This document shows, one piece after another, positions 1 through 6,496 of a DNA stretch of 10,071 nucleotides. The notes beneath the pieces are model-generated. The model was not told where the DNA came from. It saw only the letters and a list, made by a program, of their open reading frames with translations, and did not search any database. The position numbers were made by a program, and so were the translations under genes. Position 1 is the stretch's first letter. Each line of letters begins with the position of its first letter. The stretch covers positions 1 to 10,071 of the forward strand of contig JBEPTZ010000148.1 of the NCBI GenBank assembly GCA_041691815.1. The letters are read 5' to 3'. Source of the DNA: 70-18 sp041691815. Its GTDB lineage: Bacteria; Pseudomonadota; Alphaproteobacteria; Acetobacterales; Acetobacteraceae.

Positions 1-450
1 CCCCGATGCCTTACCGCCTTCTCAAACTGGCTGACTATCCTGGGTAAGCAGGAAATTGAATGGGCCAATTTAACGAATGACATTAACACACTCAGGATAA
101 AGCGAAATGATGTTGTGCACTCCGAGTGGCAAATTTCTGGAACTCAACATCTTTCGATCAAACGGAAAGCCAAGCATGGAAAACCTATCACTAATTTTGG
201 ATTCATAGATACCGATTCGGTTTTCGCTCTTGCAGATGAAATCAATTCCCTCTGTCCACGTTTAGCCACATTTGGAACGAGGTTGAGCATCGAAGCTAGA
301 CCGATCCTTAGGGATCATAATATTGCTCGCACTCGATCCGGCCCTCCGATTCTGACAACTCCACCTCCGCAGAAAGACAAACCTCCAAAAACACGCCCAC
401 TTTCATCCGCTCAAAAGAGAAACACACCCTCTAATCCGAAGAACGATTAG
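1..450 (+). CDS. Hypothetical protein, C-terminal part (5' end outside window), HEPN-like RNxxxH motif
   Basis: The frame is open from the first base to the TAG at 448-450 (149 codons). A GTG at 115 could be read as a start, but the open frame upstream makes a 5'-truncated gene much more likely. I do not recognise the protein. Visible features are RNDVVHSEW (codons at 103-129), a middle part with alternating hydrophobic residues (FIDTDSVFALADEI), and a proline- and lysine-rich, probably disordered tail of about 35 residues. The R-N-x3-H pattern resembles the Rx4-6H motif of HEPN-fold ribonucleases and of related uncharacterised helical proteins, but one short motif is weak evidence for an RNase. 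Base composition is clearly lower in G+C than every other gene here (about 45% in 121-180), with AAA, AAT and TTT codons used freely. This suggests horizontal acquisition. The coding call is fairly safe; the function is unknown. Confidence 0.7.
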   Translation, partial: PRCLTAFSNWLTILGKQEIEWANLTNDINTLRIKRNDVVHSEWQISGTQHLSIKRKAKHGKPITNFGFIDTDSVFALADEINSLCPRLATFGTRLSIEARPILRDHNIARTRSGPPILTTPPPQKDKPPKTRPLSSAQKRNTPSNPKND

Positions 451-538
451 CGGTGGGCGCTCGCCAAATCCGCCCGGGCAGCGATCCCGCGTACGCGGGC
501 GATCAGCGCAAGCTACGCAACCAAACAGAAACGCTTCC
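451..538. other. Convergent intergenic gap with palindromes at the composition boundary
   Basis: This 88-base gap lies between the ends of two converging genes. It contains the perfect 14-base palindrome CCCGCGTACGCGGG at 486-499. That could fold as a 5-bp GC stem with a GTAC loop, extended by GAT (483-485) pairing with ATC (502-504) across a 2-base bulge. A shorter palindrome, GCCCGGGC, lies at 472-479. No T-run follows on either strand, so a classical intrinsic terminator is not supported. G+C content jumps here from the AT-richer left gene to the GC-rich right side. No tRNA or direct repeat that would mark an attachment site is visible. Confidence 0.45.
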
Positions 539-1753
539 TCACTTCCCCATCCTTCCGAGAAAATCCAACTGCCAGCGCATCTCCTCCACCGCCAGCGGAA
601 ACGCCCCGCCCGGGCTGGCGCGCAGGGCCACCGCTGGCGACAGCCGTGCCAGCAGCACCTGCACCGGCCCGGCGACCTGCATCGAGAAGCCGGCCTTCCA
701 CACCAGGCTCACCAGCCCCTTGGCGCTGCGCAGGCTGGCGGCGCGTTCCACCACGCTCACCGACACATCGGCGGCCACCGCCAGCAGGGCGGTGGTGATG
801 GTGGTTTCGCCGCGATGCACGGCGGCCAGCAGGGCGGCCTCGTCCAGCCGGTCGTCGGCGTAGAGTTCCTGGGCGTCGAGCAGCGCCTGGTTGGGGTCGG
901 GCGGCAGTGCGGCGGCGGTGGCGGTGGGTTTCAGCCGCAGCGCCAGGCGGTCGCGCAGTTCGGCGGCGATGGTGGGCGCGAGGTCGGCACGGTTGGTCAG
1001 TTCGTCGAGCAGTTGGGTGGTGACGATCTCCGCCAGCGCGCTGGCGGCGCGCGGCGACAGCACCGGCCGGCGGACCAGCGGCGCGTGCCAGGCCTCGTGG
1101 TCGGCGGCGCGGTCGATCAGCATGTCGAGCGTGGTTTCGCGGATCGCCGCCGAGGGGTTCTCCAGCAGCGCGGTGATCGCGGCGGTGTCGGCGGTGGCGG
1201 CCACCGCGTCGCACACCGCCTCGGGCAGCCCGGCGCGGCGGGCGACGGCAGCGGCGGTGGCCAGGTTGGGCGCCTGGGCGATCAGCGCCAGCAGGTCGTC
1301 CTGGGTGAGCAGCGGCGACAGCCGGATCACCGGCTCGCTGACCACCAGCAGGGCGTCATGGGCGAGGCGCAGGATCAGCGCGCGCGGCGCGTTGGGCATG
1401 TCCTTCAGCACGTCGGTGATGGCGCCGCGGACGCGCGCCGCCTCGTCCTCCACCAGCAGGGTGAGGGTCTCCAGCGCCTGCTGGCGCAGCCGGTCGCGCG
1501 CGCCGCAGGCCAGGCTCGGCACCAGTTGCGACAGCTTGCGGGCCAGCAGGGTGCGCACCCGTTCGTCGCTGTCCTGGGCCAACAGCCGGTCCACCTGGGT
1601 TGGCGCGGCGCAGTTCATCGCCACTGCGGCGCGCACGGTGAGGTCGGGGTCGCCGGCCAGTTCCAGCAGCACGTCCGGCGGCGTGGTGGGGGCGGCACCC
1701 TGACGCACCCGGTCGCGGGCGTCGCGGCTGGTGGGCAGCAGGGCGGCGCTCAT
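539..1753 (-). CDS. DUF2336 family helical-repeat protein
   Basis: A 404-residue, probably cytoplasmic protein with no signal peptide or membrane segment. The N-terminal half is a run of HEAT-like helical pairs: DPDLTVRAAVAMN (35-47), DSDERVRTLLARKL (61-74), DEAARVRGAITDVL (103-116) and NPSAAIRETTLDML (199-212). The segment VSEPVIRLSPLLTQDDLLAL (138-157) and the later QLLDELTNRADLAP (247-260) match my memory of the DUF2336 family, common in Alphaproteobacteria and without an established biochemical role. Such repeats usually form protein-binding scaffolds. The start is the ATG whose bases overlap the TGA of the upstream cyclase gene (ATGA, 1750-1753), preceded by GGAG at 1762-1765 with 8-base spacing. 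The frame stays open far upstream, to 3259, but that extension lies inside the cyclase gene in another frame and is not real. The overlap implies translational coupling with the cyclase, so a role in its signalling output or control is an inference. Confidence 0.9.
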   Translation of the reverse strand: MSAALLPTSRDARDRVRQGAAPTTPPDVLLELAGDPDLTVRAAVAMNCAAPTQVDRLLAQDSDERVRTLLARKLSQLVPSLACGARDRLRQQALETLTLLVEDEAARVRGAITDVLKDMPNAPRALILRLAHDALLVVSEPVIRLSPLLTQDDLLALIAQAPNLATAAAVARRAGLPEAVCDAVAATADTAAITALLENPSAAIRETTLDMLIDRAADHEAWHAPLVRRPVLSPRAASALAEIVTTQLLDELTNRADLAPTIAAELRDRLALRLKPTATAAALPPDPNQALLDAQELYADDRLDEAALLAAVHRGETTITTALLAVAADVSVSVVERAASLRSAKGLVSLVWKAGFSMQVAGPVQVLLARLSPAVALRASPGGAFPLAVEEMRWQLDFLGRMGK

Positions 1754-3168
1754 GCCCCCCGCTCCGGGCGGGAGACGTGCCATTGGCCGCGGCCGTTGCG
1801 CTTGACGTGATACATCGCCTGGTCGGCGCGGGTGATGATGTCCTCCAGCGCCTCGCCGCGGCCGGGCCAGCGGGTGGCGATGCCGATCGACATGCCGAGC
1901 ACCAGGCCGGTGCCCTCGGCGGTTTCGGCCAAGGCACCGGGGGTGGCGACGCGCAGTTGTTCGGCGCGTTCGGCGGCGGCCAGTTCGTCGGCGCCGTCGA
2001 GCCAGAGGGCGAATTCGTCGCCACCGAGCCGGGCCACCAGATCGGCCGGGCGGACGGTGGCGCGCAGCAGGGCGGCGACCAGCACCAGCGCCTCGTCGCC
2101 CATGTCGTGCCCGGCGGCGTCGTTCAGCGCCTTGAACTGGTCGAGATCGACGAAGATCAGCGTGCCGGGCCGCTCGTCGCGCTCCAGCCGATCGATGCGC
2201 CGGCCGACCTCCTCCATGAAGGCGCGGCGGTTGAGCAGGCCGGTCAGCGGGTCGGTGCGGGCCTGACGGGCCATCTCGCGCTGGATCGATTCGTGTTCCA
2301 GGATCACCTGGATGATGCCGGTGGTGGAGGCGACCAGACGCTGGTCGTCGGCATCCCAGGCGCGGCCGCCGGGCAGCCGCCACAGCGCCAGGCCGGCCTG
2401 CTCGCCGAAGCGGGTCTGGCTGGGGCAGACCAGCACCGAGCGGCCATCCGGCGCCGGGCCGAATGCCGGTTCGCCGTCGCAGGCTTCCAGCAGGGTGAGG
2501 GCGGCGTGCAGCACCTGCGGCGGCGGCGCGCCGATCTGGTGCAGCATGGTGGCGTGGGCACCGTCGCCCAGCAGGTCGACCAGGATGCAGCCTTCGGCGC
2601 CGAGGGCGGTCATCAGCGCATCCAGGGCGGCCTGCATCATGCGCGGCGCCAGCACCTCCTGGCGCATGCGCCACAGGATATGGTCGATCACCTCGGCGCG
2701 GCGCAGGGCGGTGGCCATCCCGGCGTCGAAGCCGTCCTGCTCGGTGAGGTCCTGGGCGATGCCGCGGGCGCCGACGATGCGGCCGGCTTCGTCGAGCAGC
2801 GGGGCGGCGGCGAATGACAGGCAGCGCAGCGCGCCATCGGCCCGTTTCAGCCAGGCCCGGCGATGACGCACGGCGGTGGTCGGGCGGAACGGGTTGGCGC
2901 CGCCGGACGCCAGGTCGGCCAGCAGCAGTTCGGCCGGCTGGCCGAGCAGGGTGGCGGCGTTCCAGCCCAGCGGGGTGTCGGGGTAGAGGAACACGAAGCG
3001 GTCCCAGGCGTCGGTCTCGAACGCCAGGTCGGCGCCCATGGTGGCGAGGTCGCGCCAGCGGTGGCGGCTTTCCAGCAGCGCCGAGCGCAGGCAGCTTCCC
3101 TGCGAGGGCGGGAGGGTGGCCGCCGGCTCCACCATGGTCACAACCGACTCCATCGCTGCCTCGCTCAT
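1750..3168 (-). CDS. Diguanylate cyclase with PAS and GAF-like sensory domains
   Basis: A 472-residue protein predicted to make cyclic di-GMP from two GTP. The domains in order are a PAS domain at about 38-145 (ending in the PAC-like GARGIAQDLTEQ), a GAF-like region at about 165-290, and a GGDEF domain at about 300-465. The GGDEF domain is intact: DPLTGLLNRRAF (306-317), the metal and substrate segment FVDLDQFKALND (339-350), and the active-site GGDEF at 382-386. RPAD at 373-376 sits five residues before GGDEF, which is the canonical RxxD inhibitory site, so product feedback is expected. No EAL or HD-GYP domain is present, and no transmembrane segment is evident, so sensing is probably cytoplasmic; the ligand is unknown. 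The start at 3168 has GAGGGG about 11 bases upstream; methionines at residues 6 and 12 are alternatives. It is the first gene of a unit with the DUF2336 gene and is divergent from dapD. Catalytic type is confident. Confidence 0.95.
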   Translation of the reverse strand: MSEAAMESVVTMVEPAATLPPSQGSCLRSALLESRHRWRDLATMGADLAFETDAWDRFVFLYPDTPLGWNAATLLGQPAELLLADLASGGANPFRPTTAVRHRRAWLKRADGALRCLSFAAAPLLDEAGRIVGARGIAQDLTEQDGFDAGMATALRRAEVIDHILWRMRQEVLAPRMMQAALDALMTALGAEGCILVDLLGDGAHATMLHQIGAPPPQVLHAALTLLEACDGEPAFGPAPDGRSVLVCPSQTRFGEQAGLALWRLPGGRAWDADDQRLVASTTGIIQVILEHESIQREMARQARTDPLTGLLNRRAFMEEVGRRIDRLERDERPGTLIFVDLDQFKALNDAAGHDMGDEALVLVAALLRATVRPADLVARLGGDEFALWLDGADELAAAERAEQLRVATPGALAETAEGTGLVLGMSIGIATRWPGRGEALEDIITRADQAMYHVKRNGRGQWHVSRPERGA

Positions 3169-3308
3169 CGTCGGCGGTGCCCCTCGCTGTCCGGTGTATT
3201 GCGCCGCAGAATGATGAAGGGACGGTTACGATCCGGATCGCGCCAGCATGAATTGACACTGGCAGCCGCCCTGCGCATGGTCCGGCGCGTGCCAGGAGAG
3301 CCAGCCAG
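3169..3308. promoter_or_regulatory. Divergent promoter region between the cyclase gene and dapD, with a 12-base palindrome
   Basis: This 140-base gap must carry the start signals for both the minus-strand cyclase unit and the plus-strand dapD unit. It contains the perfect 12-base palindrome CGATCCGGATCG at 3229-3240, just upstream of the dapD -35 candidate, where a dimeric regulator could bind. No convincing minus-strand -35/-10 pair was found. The regulatory reading is inferred from gene orientation plus the palindrome. Confidence 0.4.
3253..3281 (+). promoter_or_regulatory. Candidate sigma-70-type promoter for dapD
   Basis: A perfect TTGACA lies at 3253-3258. With a 17-base spacer, the -10 position is CATGGT at 3276-3281, which matches TATAAT at only three of six positions. 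Transcription would start near 3288, leaving a leader of about 20 bases that contains the AGGAG (3294-3298) of dapD. The strong -35 and its position are the support; the weak -10 keeps confidence moderate. Confidence 0.4.
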
Positions 3309-4133
3309 ATGACCGATGCGAACCTTCGTCAGACCATCGAGGCGCTGTGGGAGCGCCGCGACAGCGTCTCCTCGAAAACCGGCGGCGCCGACCGGGCGGC
3401 GGTGGATGCGGCGCTGGCGGCACTGGAATCGGGCGAGCAGCGAGCGGTGGAGCCGACGCCGTCCGGCTGGGTGGTCAACGAGTGGCTGAAGAAGGCGGTG
3501 CTGCTGTCGTTCCGGCTGTATGACTCGGTGCCGATGCCGGGCGCCGGCGGGGCGCCGGTGTTCGACAAGGTGCCGATGAAGTTTGCCGGCTGGGGGGCCG
3601 AGGAGTTTCAGAAGGCCGGCTTTCGCGCCGTGCCGGGGGCGGTGGTGCGGCGCAGCGCCTATATCGCGCCGGGCGTGGTGCTGATGCCAAGCTTCGTCAA
3701 TGTCGGCGCCTATGTCGGCGCCGGCACCATGGTGGATACCTGGGCGACGGTGGGGAGCTGCGCCCAGATCGGCAAGAACTGCCATCTGTCCGGCGGCGTC
3801 GGCATCGGCGGCGTGCTGGAGCCGTTGCAGGCCACCCCGGTGGTGATCGAGGACGACTGCTTCATCGGCGCCCGCTCCGAAGTGGTGGAGGGGGTGATCG
3901 TCGAGCGCGGCTCGGTGCTGTCGATGGGGGTGTTCATCAGCGCCACCACAAGGGTGATCGACCGGGCCAGCGGCGAGGTGCATATGGGCCGGGTGCCGGC
4001 CTATTCGGTGGTGGTGCCGGGCAGCATGCCGGGGCCGGTCGGCACGCCGTCGCTGTATTGCGCGGTGATCGTCAAGACCGTCGATGCCCGCACCCGGGCG
4101 AAGACCTCGATCAACGACCTGCTGCGGGATTGA
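3309..4133 (+). CDS. dapD: 2,3,4,5-tetrahydropyridine-2,6-dicarboxylate N-succinyltransferase (DapD)
   Basis: A 274-residue cytosolic enzyme. It transfers succinyl from succinyl-CoA to tetrahydrodipicolinate in the succinylase branch of meso-diaminopimelate and lysine synthesis. It has the usual family length (about 270-285). The N-terminal helical part (1-105) includes LRQTIEALWERRD. From about 106 there are left-handed beta-helix hexapeptide repeats, such as SAYIAPGVVLMPSFVNVGAY (116-135) and VVIEDDCFIGARSEVVEGVI (178-197). The family signatures GTMVDTWATVGS (139-150) and HLSGGVGIGGVLEP (159-172) are intact. D143 and E191 fall where active-site acids are described in mycobacterial DapD, by recollection. 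The C-terminus TSINDLLRD is also typical. The start is well set by AGGAG at 3294-3298, ten bases before the ATG. It is first in a plus-strand unit with dapE, the expected partner in the same pathway. Confidence 0.97.
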   Translation: MTDANLRQTIEALWERRDSVSSKTGGADRAAVDAALAALESGEQRAVEPTPSGWVVNEWLKKAVLLSFRLYDSVPMPGAGGAPVFDKVPMKFAGWGAEEFQKAGFRAVPGAVVRRSAYIAPGVVLMPSFVNVGAYVGAGTMVDTWATVGSCAQIGKNCHLSGGVGIGGVLEPLQATPVVIEDDCFIGARSEVVEGVIVERGSVLSMGVFISATTRVIDRASGEVHMGRVPAYSVVVPGSMPGPVGTPSLYCAVIVKTVDARTRAKTSINDLLRD

Positions 4134-4176
4134 GGCGCGCTTGAGCATGATTGTATCGAGGCGCGCTTGAGCACGA
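4132..4176 (+). repeat. Imperfect tandem duplication of the dapE translation start region
   Basis: Two 19-base copies lie at 4132-4150 and 4158-4176, offset by 26 bases and differing at one base (CATGA against CACGA). Each contains GAGG, five bases, then TTGAGC. That is a short Shine-Dalgarno followed by the TTG start: copy 2 carries the real dapE start (TTG 4167), and copy 1 carries a decoy TTG at 4141. Copy 1 also overlaps the dapD stop (TGA 4131-4133). The decoy opens a 9-codon frame ending at TGA 4168-4170, which overlaps the dapE TTG. Confidence 0.8.
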
Positions 4177-5309
4177 CTTCCGTAAACCAGCCGGCCGACC
4201 CGGTGCCGCTCGCCCAGGCGCTGCTGCGCTGTGCCTCGGTGACGCCGGCCGACGCCGGCGCGCAGGGCGTGCTGGCCGACGCGCTGGCGCAACTCGGCTT
4301 CAGCGTCACCCGGCTGCGGTTCGGCGAGATCGAGAATCTCTACGCAAGGCTGGGCACCGAGGCCCCGCATATCTGCTTCGCCGGCCACACCGACGTGGTG
4401 CCGGAAGGAGCGGCGGACTGGACCGCCGGCCCGTTCGCCGGCGAAATCCGCGACGAGGTGCTGTACGGCCGCGGCGCCTGCGACATGAAGGGCGCCATCG
4501 CCGCGTTCGTGGCGGGGGTGGAAGACCATCTGCGCGGCGAACCGCCAAAAGGTTCGATCAGCCTGCTGATCACCGGCGACGAGGAAGGCCCGGCGATCGA
4601 CGGCACCGTGCGGGTGCTGGACTGGATGCGCGAGCATGGCGAGATCCCGGATTTCTGCCTGGTCGGCGAACCGACCAACCCGGCGGCGCTCGGCGACATG
4701 ATCAAGATCGGCCGCCGCGGCAGCCTCAACGCGGTACTCACCGTGCACGGTGTGCAGGGCCACGCCGCCTATCCGCAGCGTGCCGACAACCCGATCCACC
4801 GGCTGATCCGCATCCTGTCCGACCTCACCGCCCAGCCGCTCGACGCCGGCAGCGACTGGTTCGAGCCCTCCACCCTGCAGATCACCAGCGTCGATGTCGG
4901 CAACAAGGCGACCAACGTCACCCCGGCCAGCGCGGTGGCGATGCTGAACATCCGCTTCAACGACCTGCATACCGGCGCCAAACTGGCGGAAATGCTGCGC
5001 ACCACAGCCGCCCGCCACGCCCCGCAGGTGGACGTCGCCATCTCGATCAGCGGCGAGAGCTTCCTCACCCGGCCCGGCGCGATGGTCGACACCCTGCAGG
5101 CGGCGATCGCCGAGGCCACCGGCCGCACCCCGAAGCTGGACACCGGCGGCGGCACCTCGGACGCCCGCTTCATCACCCAACTCTGCCCGGTGGCCGAGTT
5201 CGGCCTGGTCGGCACCACCATGCACCAGGTCGACGAACGCGTGCCGGTGGCCGAACTGCGCGCTCTCGCCGGCATCTACCGCGCGGTGCTCGACAAATTC
5301 CTGGCATGA
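4167..5309 (+). CDS. dapE: Succinyl-diaminopimelate desuccinylase (DapE), M20 family
   Basis: A 380-residue cytosolic di-zinc hydrolase. It removes succinate from N-succinyl-LL-diaminopimelate, giving LL-diaminopimelate. The family motifs are all present: FAGHTDVVPEG with metal ligand H74 and D76; YGRGACDMKG with bridging D106; ITGDEEGPA with catalytic E139 and ligand E140; LVGEPTN with E168; HGVQGHAAYP with H199 of the dimerisation lid; and TMHQVDERVP with ligand H353. Length agrees with the family (about 375-385). The start chosen is TTG 4167, with GAGG at 4158-4161. An in-frame GTG at 4203 would also give a near-normal N-terminus (MPLAQALLRC) but lacks a visible ribosome site. dapE lies 33 bases after dapD and 13 bases before a membrane-protein gene, so all are probably cotranscribed. 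Confidence 0.97.
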   Translation: MSTTSVNQPADPVPLAQALLRCASVTPADAGAQGVLADALAQLGFSVTRLRFGEIENLYARLGTEAPHICFAGHTDVVPEGAADWTAGPFAGEIRDEVLYGRGACDMKGAIAAFVAGVEDHLRGEPPKGSISLLITGDEEGPAIDGTVRVLDWMREHGEIPDFCLVGEPTNPAALGDMIKIGRRGSLNAVLTVHGVQGHAAYPQRADNPIHRLIRILSDLTAQPLDAGSDWFEPSTLQITSVDVGNKATNVTPASAVAMLNIRFNDLHTGAKLAEMLRTTAARHAPQVDVAISISGESFLTRPGAMVDTLQAAIAEATGRTPKLDTGGGTSDARFITQLCPVAEFGLVGTTMHQVDERVPVAELRALAGIYRAVLDKFLA

Positions 5310-5322
5310 GGAAAGCGGGGCC

Positions 5323-5922
5323 ATGAGCGGCATGCGCCCGTCGACGCGCAGCGGTGTCACCCGCGGCATCCTGCGCATCGGCACCTTCAAGGCCGACGGC
5401 ATCGGCGAATTCACCGCCACCAAGCAGGGCTTCCTCAACAGCCTGGCGCCGCTGCTGGCGCTGCCGGTGGTCGGCGGCCTGATCATGCTGAGCCGCGGCC
5501 ACGTCGCCGAAGCGCTGGCCTCGGTGCTGGCCAACCTGGTGATCCTGCTGGCCCCGCCGGTCGCCGCCCACGCCATCGCCCGGCTGTGGCGGCGCGAGGC
5601 GCTGTGGCTGCGCTACGCCGTCGCCTATAACTGGTGCCAGTGGGCGGTCGCCGTGGCGCTGCTGCTGGCGATGATCGCCGGCAGCATCCTGGTCGCCCTC
5701 GGCCTGCCCGACATGGCGGTGGCACAACTGGCGATGCTGGCGCTGGCCGGCTACGGCATCGCGCTCAACTGGTTCCTGGCCCGCACCGCGCTGGAGCTGT
5801 CCGGCGGCCGGGCGGCGCTGTTCATCTTCATGGTCTGGCTGGCCGCGATGGTGCTGATCATGGTGCCGGTGATCCTGACCGCAATGCAGTCCGGCGCCGA
5901 TTTCGCCGGACTGCCGGCATGA
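5323..5922 (+). CDS. Small polytopic membrane protein behind dapE (paralogue A)
   Basis: A 199-residue protein of no family I can name. After a basic N-terminus (residues 1-37) it has about five hydrophobic stretches, near 38-56, 63-87, 97-127, 131-153 and 163-187, so it is an inner-membrane protein. Recognisable points are YNWCQW (102-107), LGLPD (126-130) and LNWFLARTAL (148-157), which recur in the same order in the next gene. The ATG at 5323 follows GAGGAAAG at 5308-5315, partly within the dapE stop; a second ATG three codons on is possible. It ends in an ATGA overlap with the next gene. Position suggests cotranscription with dapD-dapE, but nothing in the protein indicates transport of pathway intermediates or any enzymatic role. 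Confidence 0.85.
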   Translation: MSGMRPSTRSGVTRGILRIGTFKADGIGEFTATKQGFLNSLAPLLALPVVGGLIMLSRGHVAEALASVLANLVILLAPPVAAHAIARLWRREALWLRYAVAYNWCQWAVAVALLLAMIAGSILVALGLPDMAVAQLAMLALAGYGIALNWFLARTALELSGGRAALFIFMVWLAAMVLIMVPVILTAMQSGADFAGLPA

Positions 5923-6476
5923 TCGAGGCGCTCACCGGCCTGCACGCCGTCTGGCTGCTGGCGTGCGGCCGCAGCGACGGCGTCGCCCGTCTGGCCCCGC
6001 CGCCGCAACAGGCGCTCGGCATGGCGGCGCGCAGTTTCTGGGCGATGCCGCTCTGCCTGCCGGCGTTCCTCTGCCTGCACCTGATCACCTGGCTGCAGAC
6101 CGGCCTCGGCGCCTCCCCCGCCCAGGACTTCGCCCGCGATCTGGCCGGCTTCGGCGTCGGCTGGCTGGCCTTCGCGGTGATCACCCACCGCCTCGCCGGC
6201 CGCCTCGGCCGCACCGCCCACTGGCCGCTGTTCATCACCGTGTGGAACTGGTGCAACCTGCTGCAATACCTGATGCTGGTGGGCGCCGCCCTGCCGGCGC
6301 TGCTCGGCCTGCCGGACGTGGTGGTGCAGACCGCCTGGCTGGTGGCGGTCGGCTGGGCGCTGTGGCTGGAATGGTTCGCCGCCCGCGTCACCCTGGCGGT
6401 CCCGCCGCTACTGGCCGCCGCCGTGGTGCTGCTCGACATCACCATCGGCCTGCTGCTGGTCACCTTCGGCAGTTAA
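5919..6476 (+). CDS. Small polytopic membrane protein (paralogue B)
   Basis: A 185-residue, very hydrophobic protein rich in Trp, Leu and Ala, with four or five probable membrane segments (about 38-59, 75-90, 103-128, 133-153 and 160-182). Its order of WNWC (109-112), LGLPD (129-133) and LEWFAARVTL (150-159) mirrors paralogue A (NWC 103-105, LGLPD 126-130, LNWFLARTAL 148-157) at nearly equal spacings. Near the N-termini, SDGVARL and ADGIGEF also line up. The start is the ATG overlapping the previous TGA (5919-5922). The same frame is open from 5634, but that part lies inside paralogue A. No good Shine-Dalgarno is visible, so translation probably depends on coupling to the upstream gene. The two products may form a hetero-oligomer. 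Family and function are unknown to me. Confidence 0.85.
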   Translation: MIEALTGLHAVWLLACGRSDGVARLAPPPQQALGMAARSFWAMPLCLPAFLCLHLITWLQTGLGASPAQDFARDLAGFGVGWLAFAVITHRLAGRLGRTAHWPLFITVWNWCNLLQYLMLVGAALPALLGLPDVVVQTAWLVAVGWALWLEWFAARVTLAVPPLLAAAVVLLDITIGLLLVTFGS

Positions 6477-6496
6477 ACCTCCGAACGCCCCCTGCC

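Noticed and set aside
815..2817. Plus-strand Gln/Gly/Arg-rich open frames across the DUF2336 and cyclase genes
   Set aside because: Repetitive composition arises from reading GC-rich genes on the opposite strand; no family signature and no ribosome sites.
1754..3259. Upstream open extension of the DUF2336 frame (would give a 906-residue protein)
   Set aside because: It lies in another frame of the cyclase gene, is arginine/proline/glycine-rich without domain signatures, and the ATGA overlap with a good ribosome site marks the true start at 1753.
3165..5576. Very long minus-strand open frame (803 codons) antisense to dapD and dapE
   Set aside because: Low-complexity His/Arg/Gly/Ala composition typical of the antisense frame of GC-rich genes; both plus-strand genes have complete catalytic motifs.
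6477..6496. Terminator between the converging membrane-protein and DUF169 genes
   Set aside because: The 20-base gap has no inverted repeat or T-run.
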